A DNA stretch of 64,000 nt from Fumia xinanensis (GCF_014384905.1 NZ_JACRSV010000001.1:372001-436000); one strand, 5' to 3'. Positions 15,958-24,494 are shown, counted from the first letter of the stretch. Notes: generated by a model not told the origin, from the letters alone. Made by a program: numbers and translations.

Positions 15958-17421
15958 TTAACCTAAAATTTCCGATTGGAGGGACGAATAGAGCTCCGCC
16001 GCCTTCTGGCAGCCGCTTAAAATCCCCTCGGATGTGAAGGTGGCTCCCGCCACCACGTCCGCACTCAAATCCTCTGCGGTTTTGCCTGCAAACTGGGCGA
16101 GAAATGCTTCGTCGGTGACGACATTGGTGCCGATTCCCTCAGTTTCATGCTGGTCGATGACCTTGACACCTTGAATGACGCCGTCGGGATTAAAGCCCAC
16201 CATCATGGTAATGGGTTCTTTTTTGTTGTAGCCCTCAGCGGTGACCACCAAAGCGGCACCGGCTCCGTTTTCCGCTTTGTAGGCGAAGAGAAGCTGTTCG
16301 TCATCGGAGGAAACCTTGATGGGTTTTAAGGTGTCCGCTTCCGGGAGTGCCGCGGAAGCGTATTCCTCAAGCTCCGCTTTGCCGTAGCCTTCTCCTTTAA
16401 ACAAAGTGAAGCCTGTCCAGACGAGAACGCCCGCCGCCAGCAAAATACCGACGATAGAAAAGACGATCCGTTTGATTTTCAGCTTTTTCGGATTCTGGAG
16501 TTTTGCCCCCAAGGGAATTTTCCGGGTCACTTTATCAATCTGAGGAGTCAGGATGTTCATCAGCAAAATGGCGAAGGAAACGCCCTCAGGATACCCGCCG
16601 TAGAACCGGATGAGGATGGTGATAAGGCCGCAGCCAAAGGCAAAAATCGCCTTGCCGGACATGGTGACGGGAGAGGAAGAGTAATCTGTGGCCATAAAGA
16701 TAGCACCGATGAAAAGGCCGCCGGAAAGGATCTGATAGAGAGGATCCTGCCCCAAAAGAAAGCTCCCGAGAAAGACGGTGCCGATAAAGATCAGGGGAGT
16801 AATGGGGTGGATGACCTTGCGGGCCACTAAATAGATACCGCCCAAGAGAAGGGCCGCGCAGCTCACTTCACCGATGCAGCCTCCCTTTGCGCCCAGGAAC
16901 ATGTTGAGCAGGGTGGGCACTTCGCCGCCGGAGGCAAGCTGTGCCAGAGGGGTCGCCCCCAGCACGGCGTCAACGCCTGCGTGGTCGAAGGGGACGGTAT
17001 ACGCCGTCATGTAGCCGGAGAAGGAGGCGAGCAGAATGACTCGGGCCGCAATGGCCGGGTTTGCAAAGTTCTGCCCGATGCCGCCGAAGAGCTGTTTGGC
17101 GACGACGATTGCGATGAAGCAGCCGAAGATCGCCACCCACAGCGGGATGGTGACCGGCAGGTTCATAGCGAGCAGAATGCCGGTGACGACGGCGCTTAAG
17201 TCGGAAATGGTCTGCTCCCGCTTCATAATGAGCCGGCAGAGGTATTCGAAAAGGACGCAGCTTCCCACGCAGACGGCGGTGATCAGCGCCGCCCGAGGCC
17301 CAAAAATAACAACCGAGGCGATGAGGGCCGGAACCAGGGCGATGATGACGTCCAGCATAATTTTTTGTGTGGAATTTCCGCTACGAATATGCGGGGAAGG
17401 TGACACAATCAATTCTTTCAT
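15958..17421 (-). CDS. rnfD: RnfD fused to an RnfG-like FMN-binding domain
   Basis: 487 residues, against roughly 310-350 for ordinary RnfD. Residues 1 to about 335 form the membrane part, with the RnfD/NqrB flavinylation motif DAVLGATPLA (Thr157). After SIVGILLAAGVLVWTGFTL, a further membrane helix, the last ~125 residues form a second FMN-binding domain with motif DVVAGATFTS (Thr461). No stop codon or frameshift separates the parts. Start at 17421 (MKELIVSPSP) has AAGGAG about 12 nt upstream; an ORF extension of 12 codons is not needed. Located between rnfC and rnfG. The fusion would put two covalent flavins on one polypeptide, one in or near the membrane and one outside. Confidence 0.9.
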   Translation of the reverse strand: MKELIVSPSPHIRSGNSTQKIMLDVIIALVPALIASVVIFGPRAALITAVCVGSCVLFEYLCRLIMKREQTISDLSAVVTGILLAMNLPVTIPLWVAIFGCFIAIVVAKQLFGGIGQNFANPAIAARVILLASFSGYMTAYTVPFDHAGVDAVLGATPLAQLASGGEVPTLLNMFLGAKGGCIGEVSCAALLLGGIYLVARKVIHPITPLIFIGTVFLGSFLLGQDPLYQILSGGLFIGAIFMATDYSSSPVTMSGKAIFAFGCGLITILIRFYGGYPEGVSFAILLMNILTPQIDKVTRKIPLGAKLQNPKKLKIKRIVFSIVGILLAAGVLVWTGFTLFKGEGYGKAELEEYASAALPEADTLKPIKVSSDDEQLLFAYKAENGAGAALVVTAEGYNKKEPITMMVGFNPDGVIQGVKVIDQHETEGIGTNVVTDEAFLAQFAGKTAEDLSADVVAGATFTSEGILSGCQKAAELYSSLQSEILG

Positions 17422-17487
17422 GCTGATAAATCTCTCCTTGTTGATTTGTTTCCGCAATGATGCGGCGCGAACTGGAAGCGATCCAGC

Positions 17488-18888
17488 TTATTTTTTCATT
17501 TTCCGCAGCATCTCCTTGGCCAGCTGGTTTTTCTGCGCCAAATTGCGGTGGGCGGGGCAAATATAGGAGCAGCACCCGCAGTTGATGCAGAGGTTCACCT
17601 TCAGATTCTTAAGGGAATCCACGTTCTTTTTGTCGTAGGCTTTTTCCAGCGCCGCCGGCATCAAATCGACCGGGCAGACGTAAACGCATTTGCCGCAGCG
17701 AATACAGGCGGTGGTAGGGGGAACGAGTTCTTTGCCAACTACCGTGCTGGCGGGGCCTTTTGCAGCGTCCTCTGGATTGTCAGTGCCCTCGGTAACGGAG
17801 GGAGAAAGGGTACTGACTGTGCGGGAAGCTTTGTATTTCCGGTCTTTTTCCTGGAGCACCAGGATGGCGTTGTTGTTTTTGATGACCGGGGTTTCCACAT
17901 CATAGATGGCGATACCCATCATGGGACCGCCCATGAGGATCTTATCGGCTTTATTATTGTCCACTCCGGCAAAGTCCAGCACATAATCGATGGAAGTGCC
18001 GATAGGGACCCGGACATTTATAGGTTTGTCCACAAAGTTGCCGTCGACGGTAAGGCGCTTGTGGGTCAGGGGCATGCCGGTTTTGATAAAGCGGTAGAGG
18101 TGGGAGACCGTCGAGATGTTCAGGACTATAACGCCCTTATCAGCGGGGATTTCCCCTTCCTCGATGACCCGGCCGGTGGAGTGGTAGATCATCACCTTTT
18201 CGGCCCCTTGGGGGTAAACGCTTTTGAGAGATACTACGTGGATGTTGTCCACATCTATTTTTTCTCGTAAAAGCTTGATAGCATCGGGCTTGTTGTCTTC
18301 GATACCGATGTAAGCGTTAGCGATTTTGAGGCAGCGCATGACTTCCTTGACGCCGCCGATGATGTCGTCGGGCGCTTCCAGCATTTCCCGGTAGTCGGAG
18401 GTAATATATGGCTCGCACTCAGCTCCATTAATAACCAGGGTGTCCACCTTGTCGATATCCTTGTAGTTTAACTTTACATGGGTTGGAAAGCCAGCGCCGC
18501 CCAAGCCTGAAAGGCCGGAGAGTCTCGCCGCTTCGACCAAAGATTTTTGGTCGGAAACAGGGTGGGGTTTCGCATCAATCGTTTCTTGAATTTCCGCAAC
18601 TTCGATGACCACCCGCTTTTCGGTTTTACCTGAGGAAGCGACATAGTCCTGAATGGCAGTGACGGTGCCTGCAACCGAACTGTGAACGGGAACGGAAAAG
18701 ACCTCGTCGCTGTCGCCGATGAGCTGGCCTACTTTGACGACATCCCCCGCTTCGACCAAGGGCTTGCAGCCAGCTCCCATATGTTGCAGCATGGGAATAG
18801 TGACCGTTTTGGGAAGCGGCAGCTCCACTGTGGCGAGATCCTTGGACTTTTTGTGATGACTTAAACGAATACCATTGAGATTTCGCAT
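17488..18888 (-). CDS. rnfC: RnfC, NADH-interacting subunit of the Rnf complex
   Basis: 466 residues. The N-terminal region has the biotinyl-lipoyl-like segment (LPLPKTVTIPMLQHMGAGCK), then a glycine-rich nucleotide/FMN region (SGLGGAGFPTHVKL) as in complex I 51-kDa subunits, and two C-terminal [4Fe-4S] motifs, CIRCGKCVYVCP and CINCGCCSYICP. RnfC sits on the cytoplasmic face and exchanges electrons with NAD(H). First gene of the rnfCDGEAB block. The 140-bp gap to the upstream Gx-transporter gene contains GC-rich inverted repeats and an AGAAAGGA ribosome site; a separate promoter was not identified. Confidence 0.93.
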   Translation of the reverse strand: MRNLNGIRLSHHKKSKDLATVELPLPKTVTIPMLQHMGAGCKPLVEAGDVVKVGQLIGDSDEVFSVPVHSSVAGTVTAIQDYVASSGKTEKRVVIEVAEIQETIDAKPHPVSDQKSLVEAARLSGLSGLGGAGFPTHVKLNYKDIDKVDTLVINGAECEPYITSDYREMLEAPDDIIGGVKEVMRCLKIANAYIGIEDNKPDAIKLLREKIDVDNIHVVSLKSVYPQGAEKVMIYHSTGRVIEEGEIPADKGVIVLNISTVSHLYRFIKTGMPLTHKRLTVDGNFVDKPINVRVPIGTSIDYVLDFAGVDNNKADKILMGGPMMGIAIYDVETPVIKNNNAILVLQEKDRKYKASRTVSTLSPSVTEGTDNPEDAAKGPASTVVGKELVPPTTACIRCGKCVYVCPVDLMPAALEKAYDKKNVDSLKNLKVNLCINCGCCSYICPAHRNLAQKNQLAKEMLRKMKK

Positions 18889-19026
18889 GGAAAAATCATG
18901 TCCTTTCTGGGATTTGGCGCTGGAACGCGCCGCATCAAAAGTAAAGGGCGTTTTTATCGGCGGCGCCGGCCGCCCTTGAGGGCCGACGAGCCGTTTTCAG
19001 AGGCTTAAAGCCTTGCTTAGCGAGTT

Positions 19027-19524
19027 TTATTCCCGTTTGCCTGCAATCCGTTTCAAAGCGGGGAGCAGGGCTTTCATCAGCGCCGCCGTCAATGTGCCCA
19101 TGAGCACGCCGGAGACGATGAGAACGGGAAGATAGTAAAAAACAGTAGCGCTTTTAAAAAGAATGGATGCAGCAATAATCTGCCCTATATTGTGGCTTAC
19201 CGCTCCGAAAATGCTTAAAATAAGGTAGCTTAGTTTCTTCGAACGAATGGCGATGAGCATTACGGCTACTGATAAAAGTCCTCCGAATATGCTCAGAAAT
19301 CCAGCTGAAATCCCGCGTGTCAGCAAGACGAAAAGAGACTTCAGCACAGCTACACAGCAAGCACTCTTTCCATCCAGGAAAAACAGGCAGTAGATAACAA
19401 CGATGTTCGAGAGCCCCAGCTTGACGCCGGGAGGCAGGGCGGGAAGGGGAGGAATCATTCCTTCCACAAAGCTGAGGACGATGGCAAGACAGAGAAGCAT
19501 CCCCATGCCAGTAATCGTCCGCAC
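19027..19524 (-). CDS. Gx transporter-family membrane protein
   Basis: 165 residues with about five hydrophobic segments. The pattern EGMIPPLPALPPGVKLGLSNI and later AVSHNIGQI matches the family named heptaprenyl diphosphate synthase component I or Gx transporter, an ECF S-component-like membrane protein. In flavin-based extracellular electron-transfer loci it is found beside ApbE and NusG-II proteins and may carry flavin or a quinone precursor. The GTG at 19524 has no good ribosome site, so the true start may be an internal ATG a few codons later. Confidence 0.8.
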   Translation of the reverse strand: MRTITGMGMLLCLAIVLSFVEGMIPPLPALPPGVKLGLSNIVVIYCLFFLDGKSACCVAVLKSLFVLLTRGISAGFLSIFGGLLSVAVMLIAIRSKKLSYLILSIFGAVSHNIGQIIAASILFKSATVFYYLPVLIVSGVLMGTLTAALMKALLPALKRIAGKRE

Positions 19525-19560
19525 GTTGCATTTACGAGTCAGTGTTCGTCCCTTCTTTCG

Positions 19561-19929
19561 TTAGTTCGCGATAATATCTACATCTTGTTGATCGGGGCCT
19601 ATCACTTTTAGCAGTATCTTTTTTGGCAAACAGGCGGCAGTTTGTCCCGCTTTAGATAGAAACCCGGTATTTTGACAGATTTTATCAGGACAGCTGGCGT
19701 TGACAAATGCAATGGCGCCGTTTTTTACCTTAAAATGCACAGTAGGGTCTTCGTCTAGGGAAAATTCCTGATCTTTTGTTAATGAGACGGTTTTGACAGT
19801 TTTTCCATCGTATTGAATAATGGCTTTTTGGCCGGGAGCACTCTGCGTCAGTATATATCCTCCCCAAATAACTGCGGCGGCCAACAGAATACCAAATATA
19901 ATGAAAATATCTTTTTTTCGCGCAAACAC
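19561..19929 (-). CDS. NusG domain II-containing membrane-anchored protein
   Basis: 122 residues: charged N-terminus, one membrane anchor (IFIIFGILLAAAVIWGGYIL), then a small extracytoplasmic beta-domain with two cysteines in ASCPDKICQNTGFLS, typical of NusG-II family proteins. Such proteins recur with ApbE, FMN-binding domains and Gx transporters; their job is unknown. GTG start, with AGGAAGGA overlapping the end of apbE, only 3 bp upstream, so the two are cotranscribed and probably translationally coupled. Confidence 0.82.
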   Translation of the reverse strand: MFARKKDIFIIFGILLAAAVIWGGYILTQSAPGQKAIIQYDGKTVKTVSLTKDQEFSLDEDPTVHFKVKNGAIAFVNASCPDKICQNTGFLSKAGQTAACLPKKILLKVIGPDQQDVDIIAN

Positions 19930-19932
19930 AGC

Positions 19933-20988
19933 TCAATCCTTCCTGCCGGTTTGATCGGCGAAAACGTAAGGACTGGAGTCAAGTAAGGTAAAATGTTCCA
20001 TAATACGGGGAGAAATGTAAATTTTCCCCTGCTCATCCAGCGCAATCAGGGAGTAACTGTTTTCATTTAAATGGCTGACGACAGATTCTTTGCCAAGCAT
20101 ATAAAACATGGTGGATAAGTAGTCACAGAGAAGCCCGTCCTCCGAGACGACGGTGACACTCAAAAGATCTGACTCACAAGGGTAGCCAGTTAGAGGATTG
20201 AGAATATGATGGTAGATTTTTCCGTCTTGTTCAAAATAACGTTCATAGGCGCCGGAAGTGGCGATGACTTGATCACTCATCTCCAAAATGGCGAAATAGT
20301 CGGCTGCGGTTCCGTGAGGATCGCGAATACCTGTGCGAAAAGCAGATCCGTCCGGTTTTTTCCCGAATGCGGCCACGTTTCCCCCCAGAGACAGGATACC
20401 TCCTGCTATATCGCTTTGTCGATAAAGTTCTAGCACTTTTTGAACAGCGTAACCCTTGACAGTTGCTCCGAAATCCAGTTCCATGTCTGGATGGGACAAG
20501 TAAACTGTGCTTTTTTCTTCATTGACGATTACATTACGGTAGTCAATGAGGGGGAGGGCTGCTGCAATTTCTTCTTCCGTAGGAATATGAGGTTCGTCTC
20601 CGGTGATGTTCCAAAGCTTGACCAGAGGAGCAATGGTCAAATCAAAAAGCCCATCTGACTGTTCGGAAAATTCGACACATCGTTTGATAACGTTCCGTTC
20701 TTCTTCCCCAACGGGCACTGGAGAGACTCCTGCGTTGGCATTGATTTCGGATATAATGGAGCTGTCCAGGTAGGAAGAGTAGGTTTTTTCGATGTCCTTC
20801 ATTAAGTCTACGGCCTCGCCGATGATTATACTGCTGTTTGGGCCGTATACCGTTTGGGTCACGATGGTGTCCATCAGAAAAGTTTCGTCTGTAGCGACGG
20901 CATCCCTCGCCTGCACCTGACAGGAAGACAGCGTTAATATGATTCCCAATACAGCAGACATTTTATAAAACTTTCCGATGCAAAACAC
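19933..20988 (-). CDS. apbE: ApbE, FAD:protein FMN transferase (lipoprotein)
   Basis: About 351 residues with a lipoprotein signal ending LTLSSC. ETFLMDTIVTQTVYG, SLGGNVAAFGKKPDG and HHILNPLTGYP are ApbE signatures; the last includes the FAD/Mg-binding region. ApbE uses FAD to attach FMN covalently to Thr in GAT motifs of extracytoplasmic proteins. At least four such motifs are encoded here (RnfD twice, RnfG, and the divergent lipoprotein), so it is the likely maturation enzyme for all of them. The first possible codon is GTG 20994; I favour GTG 20988 because GGAG lies 7 nt before it. Confidence 0.92.
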   Translation of the reverse strand: MFCIGKFYKMSAVLGIILTLSSCQVQARDAVATDETFLMDTIVTQTVYGPNSSIIIGEAVDLMKDIEKTYSSYLDSSIISEINANAGVSPVPVGEEERNVIKRCVEFSEQSDGLFDLTIAPLVKLWNITGDEPHIPTEEEIAAALPLIDYRNVIVNEEKSTVYLSHPDMELDFGATVKGYAVQKVLELYRQSDIAGGILSLGGNVAAFGKKPDGSAFRTGIRDPHGTAADYFAILEMSDQVIATSGAYERYFEQDGKIYHHILNPLTGYPCESDLLSVTVVSEDGLLCDYLSTMFYMLGKESVVSHLNENSYSLIALDEQGKIYISPRIMEHFTLLDSSPYVFADQTGRKD

Positions 20989-21065
20989 CTCCACACTCCA
21001 ATAAATTTTCTAAGTCAAAATATATAAAATATGTCATCATTTATTAAAGATGCTCAATCCCTTCT

Positions 21066-21094
21066 ATGATATTATTTTTATAGAGTATTGTCAA
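21066..21094 (-). promoter_or_regulatory. SigA promoter of the apbE-rnf gene cluster
   Basis: Minus strand TTGACA (21089-21094), 17-bp spacer, TATCAT (21066-21071). It points to apbE and probably to all downstream minus-strand genes to rnfB, since no clear terminator lies between them. Confidence 0.82.
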
Positions 21095-21185
21095 GCAAAT
21101 CCAGGAAAATGCAAGGAATTCTGGCATTATGCGGAAATAATTTAACTGCAATTTATACAAAATTGAGAAATAATCTGCAAAGGGC

Positions 21186-21214
21186 TGGACATTACTAAAA
21201 AGAGACGTTATAAT
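21186..21214 (+). promoter_or_regulatory. SigA promoter of the FMN-binding lipoprotein gene
   Basis: TGGACA (21186-21191), 17-bp spacer, TATAAT (21209-21214). It is divergent from the apbE promoter, with about 90 bp between the two -35 boxes, so one regulator could act on both. Confidence 0.82.
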
Positions 21215-21282
21215 ATATCCTTGTAAAGTTAGTTAATAATTAAACAATCTTAACCGATTGATTTTAGAAAGGTGGATTTTTC

Positions 21283-21750
21283 ATGAAAAAAACCCTAGCA
21301 ATTACAGTTGCGATGCTGGCTGTTATGGGAACGATGGCTTCTTGCGGTAACAACTCCGACAATGAGGCCTATAAGGACGGCTCTTACCGCGTTGAGGCGA
21401 AGGATTTTGACAGTCATGGCTGGAAAGAATATATCAATGTCACAGTCAAAGACGGTAAAATCGCCGAAGTTGAGTTCGACGCTCTGAGCCAGGAAGACGG
21501 ACATAAAAAGACCGAAGACCAGGAATATAAAGACGCTTACACTGGCGCGGGCTTTGAGACATATCCCGCCGATTACACCGAGAAGCTGGAGAAAGGCCTT
21601 GTAGAAAAACAAGACGCTTCTAAAGTGGATACCGTAGCAGGCGCCACCAACTCCTCTAACTTTTTCAAACAGATGATGAAGGAACTGGACAAAAACATGA
21701 AGAAGGGTGATACCAATACTGTTACTGTAGCCGCCGCCAGCGAAGAATAA
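21283..21750 (+). CDS. FMN-binding domain lipoprotein
   Basis: 155 residues: signal MKKTLAITVAMLAVMGTMASC (lipobox, Cys21), then a small FMN-binding domain. DTVAGATNSS holds the probable flavinylation site at about Thr122. The fold and motif are like PplA of Listeria and the extracytoplasmic domain of RnfG. Anchored outside the membrane, it could accept electrons from the Rnf flavins or shuttle them to an outside acceptor. It is divergent from apbE-rnf. A ribosome site AGAAAGGTGG precedes the ATG. The electron-transfer role is inference from motif and neighbours. Confidence 0.87.
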   Translation: MKKTLAITVAMLAVMGTMASCGNNSDNEAYKDGSYRVEAKDFDSHGWKEYINVTVKDGKIAEVEFDALSQEDGHKKTEDQEYKDAYTGAGFETYPADYTEKLEKGLVEKQDASKVDTVAGATNSSNFFKQMMKELDKNMKKGDTNTVTVAAASEE

Positions 21751-21814
21751 AAAATAGCCGGCAGTTTATTGTAAGGAGTACTATATTAGCTGTTTTTTGT
21801 TATAGCTAAGGTAG
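21747..21814 (+). repeat. Interspersed repeat, copy A
   Basis: Begins ATAAAAAATAGC at the stop codon of the lipoprotein gene and ends TTTTTTGTTATAGCTAAGG. The two ends are shared with copies at 23584-23656 and 61073-61141; the middle is divergent. Confidence 0.55.
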
Positions 21815-21844
21815 GAAATCTGTAATTTCACTCTTGAAATAAAA

Positions 21845-21893
21845 AACACAAAAAAACTCCGCCCGATCCGGCGGAGTTTTCTTTTGTGTTTTT
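21845..21893 (+). terminator. Terminator of the FMN-binding lipoprotein gene
   Basis: AAAACTCCGCC / GGCGGAGTTTT stem, extended further out by CACAAAA against TTTTGTG, with T-rich flank. It can act on both strands. Confidence 0.85.
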
Positions 21894-22007
21894 TATGGCG
21901 ATTTTTAAGTTTGATTTGATGAATATTGACTTTTTCTCAGCTCATCTTGCACACTTTGTTTCCTTGTGCTATACTTTTACAGGATTACGGAAAGGACGGA
22001 AAACGTT

Positions 22008-22832
22008 ATGAAAACACTGTATCTTTCCGATTTGGACGGAACACTTTTAAACCGAAAGACTGCACTCACCCCAAACACGGTTGCCATTCTCAACACTTTG
22101 ATGGAACAGGGGCTTTGTTTTTCTATTGCCACTGCCCGCTCGCGTTCGTCGGCCCTGCCGGTCATTGAAGGTCTGCATCTTACTAATCCAGGGGTTTTTC
22201 ACAATGGAACTTTTCTGATGGAACCTGAGACAGGAACGATTCTTTCTTCACAGGTGTTTTCTCTGGAGCAGCAGATGACAATTCATCGCCTTTTAAATCG
22301 GTACCGAATACCTCCGGTTTGCTATGCTTTTTTGGAGGGCCGTGAACGGCTTTCCTATCGAACAGGAGAGCAAAGTGTGGGAATGGAGTATTACCTCTAC
22401 AATCGTCGGAATGACCCGCGGATGAGGGCCTGCGGGTCAGAAGAAGAGCTATTTGATGGAGACATTTATTATTTTACCTGTATCGGTTATAAAGAAGAGC
22501 TCCTTCCAATTTATGAAGAAGTGAAGACTCTCAAAGATTTCAGCTGCATCTTTCAGCAGGAACTTTACCGGCCGGAATACTGGCTGGAAATTATGCCGAA
22601 AAATGCCAGCAAAGCTTACGGAATGCAGAAGCTGAAAGAGATCCTCCATTGTGACAGGGTGGTTGTTTTTGGAGATGCATTAAATGACTTGCCCATGTTT
22701 AAGGCGGCGGACGAGGCCTATGCCGTTGCAAATGCTGCGGAAGAACTCAAGCAGGCTGCGACGGGCATCATTGGTTCCAATGAGGAAGACGGGGTGGCTG
22801 ACTGGCTGCTCAACCGGCTTTTACAAGGGTAG
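22008..22832 (+). CDS. HAD-superfamily Cof-type phosphatase
   Basis: About 274 residues. LSDLDGTLLN near the start carries the nucleophile and acid aspartates, SIATARS the motif II residue, and VVFGDALNDLPMF motif IV, as in the Cof/YidA subfamily with a C2 cap. These enzymes dephosphorylate sugar phosphates, flavin precursors or similar small molecules. A flavin role is tempting beside the FMN cluster but is not shown by the sequence. Start at 22008 because AAGGACGG lies upstream and MKTLYLSDLDG is the normal N-terminus; the frame itself opens earlier. Confidence 0.85.
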   Translation: MKTLYLSDLDGTLLNRKTALTPNTVAILNTLMEQGLCFSIATARSRSSALPVIEGLHLTNPGVFHNGTFLMEPETGTILSSQVFSLEQQMTIHRLLNRYRIPPVCYAFLEGRERLSYRTGEQSVGMEYYLYNRRNDPRMRACGSEEELFDGDIYYFTCIGYKEELLPIYEEVKTLKDFSCIFQQELYRPEYWLEIMPKNASKAYGMQKLKEILHCDRVVVFGDALNDLPMFKAADEAYAVANAAEELKQAATGIIGSNEEDGVADWLLNRLLQG

Positions 22833-22874
22833 TTTTGCCGGATTTCCGGCTGAAAAAGAAAAGAGGAATTTGAT

Positions 22875-23513
22875 ATGTTGTTGAAAAGAAATGATGTCAT
22901 TCTCTTTCAAGGGGACAGCATCACCGACTGGAATCGCTGTGTAGACGACCCTTTGAGCGACCCGATGCACCTTGGAAAAGGCTATGTATACGTGGCGGCG
23001 AGTATGCTCATGGCACAGTATCCTGAGCTGAATTTGAAGTTCTACAACCGTGGAATTTCTGGGAACCGCAGCATTGATCTGGTAAATCGTTGGGATGAGG
23101 ACACCATCGCGCTTAAACCAGATGTGCTGTCGCTTTTGATCGGCGTCAACGATACCTGGCGGCGGTACGATCAAAATAATCCCACCACAGCGGAACAGTA
23201 CGAACAAAACTGCCGGAATATTTTGGAGCGTACCAAGGCGGCTTTGCCGGATACCAAAATTGTCATGATTGAGCCGTTTTTGCTCCATGTTTCGCCGGAG
23301 ATTGAATCCTGGAGAGAGGACTTGAACCCGAAAATTTTGGTTGCACGGAAATTGGCGAGGGAATTTGCCGACGTTTACATTCCCATGGATGGTTATTTTG
23401 CGGCGGCCAGCGTGCAGCAAAAGCCTAGCACCTGGTCAGGGGACGGCGTGCATCCTGCAGGTCCTGGCATTGCTCTTATCGCACAAAAATGGGTGGAAGC
23501 GGTGACGAAATAA
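22875..23513 (+). CDS. SGNH/GDSL-family hydrolase
   Basis: 212 residues with the four SGNH blocks in order: FQGDSITDW (Ser nucleophile), NRGISGN, LIGVNDTW and the C-terminal SGDGVHPAG with Asp-His. There is no signal peptide, so it acts inside the cell unless exported by other means. The family cleaves acyl or acetyl esters, for example on sugars or peptidoglycan fragments. It lies 42 bp after the HAD gene and is probably cotranscribed with it. AAAGAGGA precedes the ATG. Confidence 0.85.
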   Translation: MLLKRNDVILFQGDSITDWNRCVDDPLSDPMHLGKGYVYVAASMLMAQYPELNLKFYNRGISGNRSIDLVNRWDEDTIALKPDVLSLLIGVNDTWRRYDQNNPTTAEQYEQNCRNILERTKAALPDTKIVMIEPFLLHVSPEIESWREDLNPKILVARKLAREFADVYIPMDGYFAAASVQQKPSTWSGDGVHPAGPGIALIAQKWVEAVTK

Positions 23514-23583
23514 AATAGTCCATTGGAATAGCTATGGTTTTTTGTTATTCCGGTTCGCATTGCTGCGCGATTCTCCCTCCATA

Positions 23584-23656
23584 ATAAAAAATAGCTATTC
23601 TACTCGATAATAGAGGGTGCATTATTTGTTATTTTTTTGTTACGGACAGGGTTGAA
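23584..23656 (+). repeat. Interspersed repeat, copy B
   Basis: ATAAAAAATAGC, then TCTACTCGATAATAGA and TTTTTTTGTTACGGACAGG. It aligns closely along its whole length with copy C (61073-61141). A shorter related piece with AATAGCTATGG and TTTTTTGTTATT lies just upstream at about 23525-23551. Confidence 0.6.
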
Positions 23657-23693
23657 AAATGCACCAAATTTTCTCTTGTAAGTAAAAATTAAA

Positions 23694-23726
23694 ACCCGCG
23701 GCCTGAACAGTTTTCAGATCGCGGAT
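23694..23726 (-). terminator. Probable terminator of the DUF1622 gene
   Basis: Minus-strand stem of CCGCG..CTG paired with CAG..CGCGG, followed by GGTTTTAATTTTT. It lies about 100 nt after the stop codon. Confidence 0.6.
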
Positions 23727-23827
23727 TTTATCATTAAAAATTTTTTAAAGGGTTGTTCCTTCGACAGGAAGTGCAGCGGGGCTGTGGTATTATCATTCCA
23801 GCAACTCCTTTAATTACCCTTTCCCAA

Positions 23828-24229
23828 TTATTTTTGGCCGCCTGCTTCAGGCGGTTCTTTTTTTTCGGTTTTAAAGGGATTCAGATGCTTTTTCTGAAGA
23901 TGCTCGCTGATTCCTTCCTGAGCTTCCTCGTTTTTGATTTCCCAGTGAATGAGGAAGGTGAGGGTAGCGCGCAGAAGAATGATTCCGGCGACAATGAATA
24001 TTTCTGAAAATTCCCGGACGATAACGGTGCGCAGGATTTCGCTTCCCAGCTTGAACTCCAGACCCATTGCCATGCCTTTGGCCAGGTTGAGGCGGGTGAG
24101 CGGATCCCGGCGGAAATAGCTGAAAATGCCCCTGAGGCCGGATATGATAATGACGACGACGCCGACAAATTCGAAAAGGAGGATTGCAGCGTCGACAATG
24201 ACGTTTAAAATTTCATGCAGTTGTTCCAT
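23828..24229 (-). CDS. DUF1622-family membrane protein
   Basis: 133 residues, about three hydrophobic segments (AAILLFEFVGVVVIIISGL; LGSEILRTVIVREFSEI; IFIVAGIILLRATLTFLI). The order and the LGSEILRT/ATLTFLIHWEI signature fit DUF1622, small integral membrane proteins of unknown role. The C-terminal tail is charged and glycine/proline-rich and lies in the cytoplasm or outside. It is a single gene, convergent with the SGNH gene and divergent from pflB. Confidence 0.8.
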   Translation of the reverse strand: MEQLHEILNVIVDAAILLFEFVGVVVIIISGLRGIFSYFRRDPLTRLNLAKGMAMGLEFKLGSEILRTVIVREFSEIFIVAGIILLRATLTFLIHWEIKNEEAQEGISEHLQKKHLNPFKTEKKEPPEAGGQK

Positions 24230-24376
24230 GAGTGCACTTCCTTTTTAACAGTTGTGGTTATTGTATCCCTAATGTAGTTTTTTCATACGCTTTGAATAGT
24301 ATATCATATTTGCACCTTTGGAACAATCCATAGATTTTGACGAAAAAAGGGAGACGGTATCAGGCAGTTTCCCATA

Positions 24377-24405
24377 TTGACAGAATGAGGTGAGAAGTTT
24401 ATACT
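24377..24405 (+). promoter_or_regulatory. SigA promoter of pflB
   Basis: TTGACA (24377-24382), 17-bp spacer, TATACT (24400-24405). Transcription should begin about 24412, just before the ZTP-type aptamer. Confidence 0.88.
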
Positions 24406-24425
24406 GATTATAGAATCCTTTGCGC

Positions 24426-24494
24426 GACTGACGGGTAATTGTGGGTTCACCACAGGGAAGTGCAAAGAGTAAACAGCCGACCGTCTGGGCAGTC
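24426..24494 (+). promoter_or_regulatory. ZTP (pfl-motif) riboswitch aptamer
   Basis: GACTGACG, then GTGG-GTTCA-CCAC with AGGGAAG, and the 3' half CCGACCGTCTGGGCA. These are the conserved blocks of the pfl RNA, which senses the purine intermediate ZTP/AICAR and signals shortage of 10-formyl-tetrahydrofolate. GACG in the 5' half pairs with CGTC in the 3' half, a compensated form of the usual GGCG/CGCC. It precedes pflB, whose product makes formate for one-carbon metabolism, the context that gave the motif its name. Confidence 0.87.

Noticed and set aside
22008..22832. HAD phosphatase as a dedicated flavin-pathway enzyme
   Set aside because: The idea rests only on closeness to the FMN cluster; its motifs are generic for Cof-type phosphatases.
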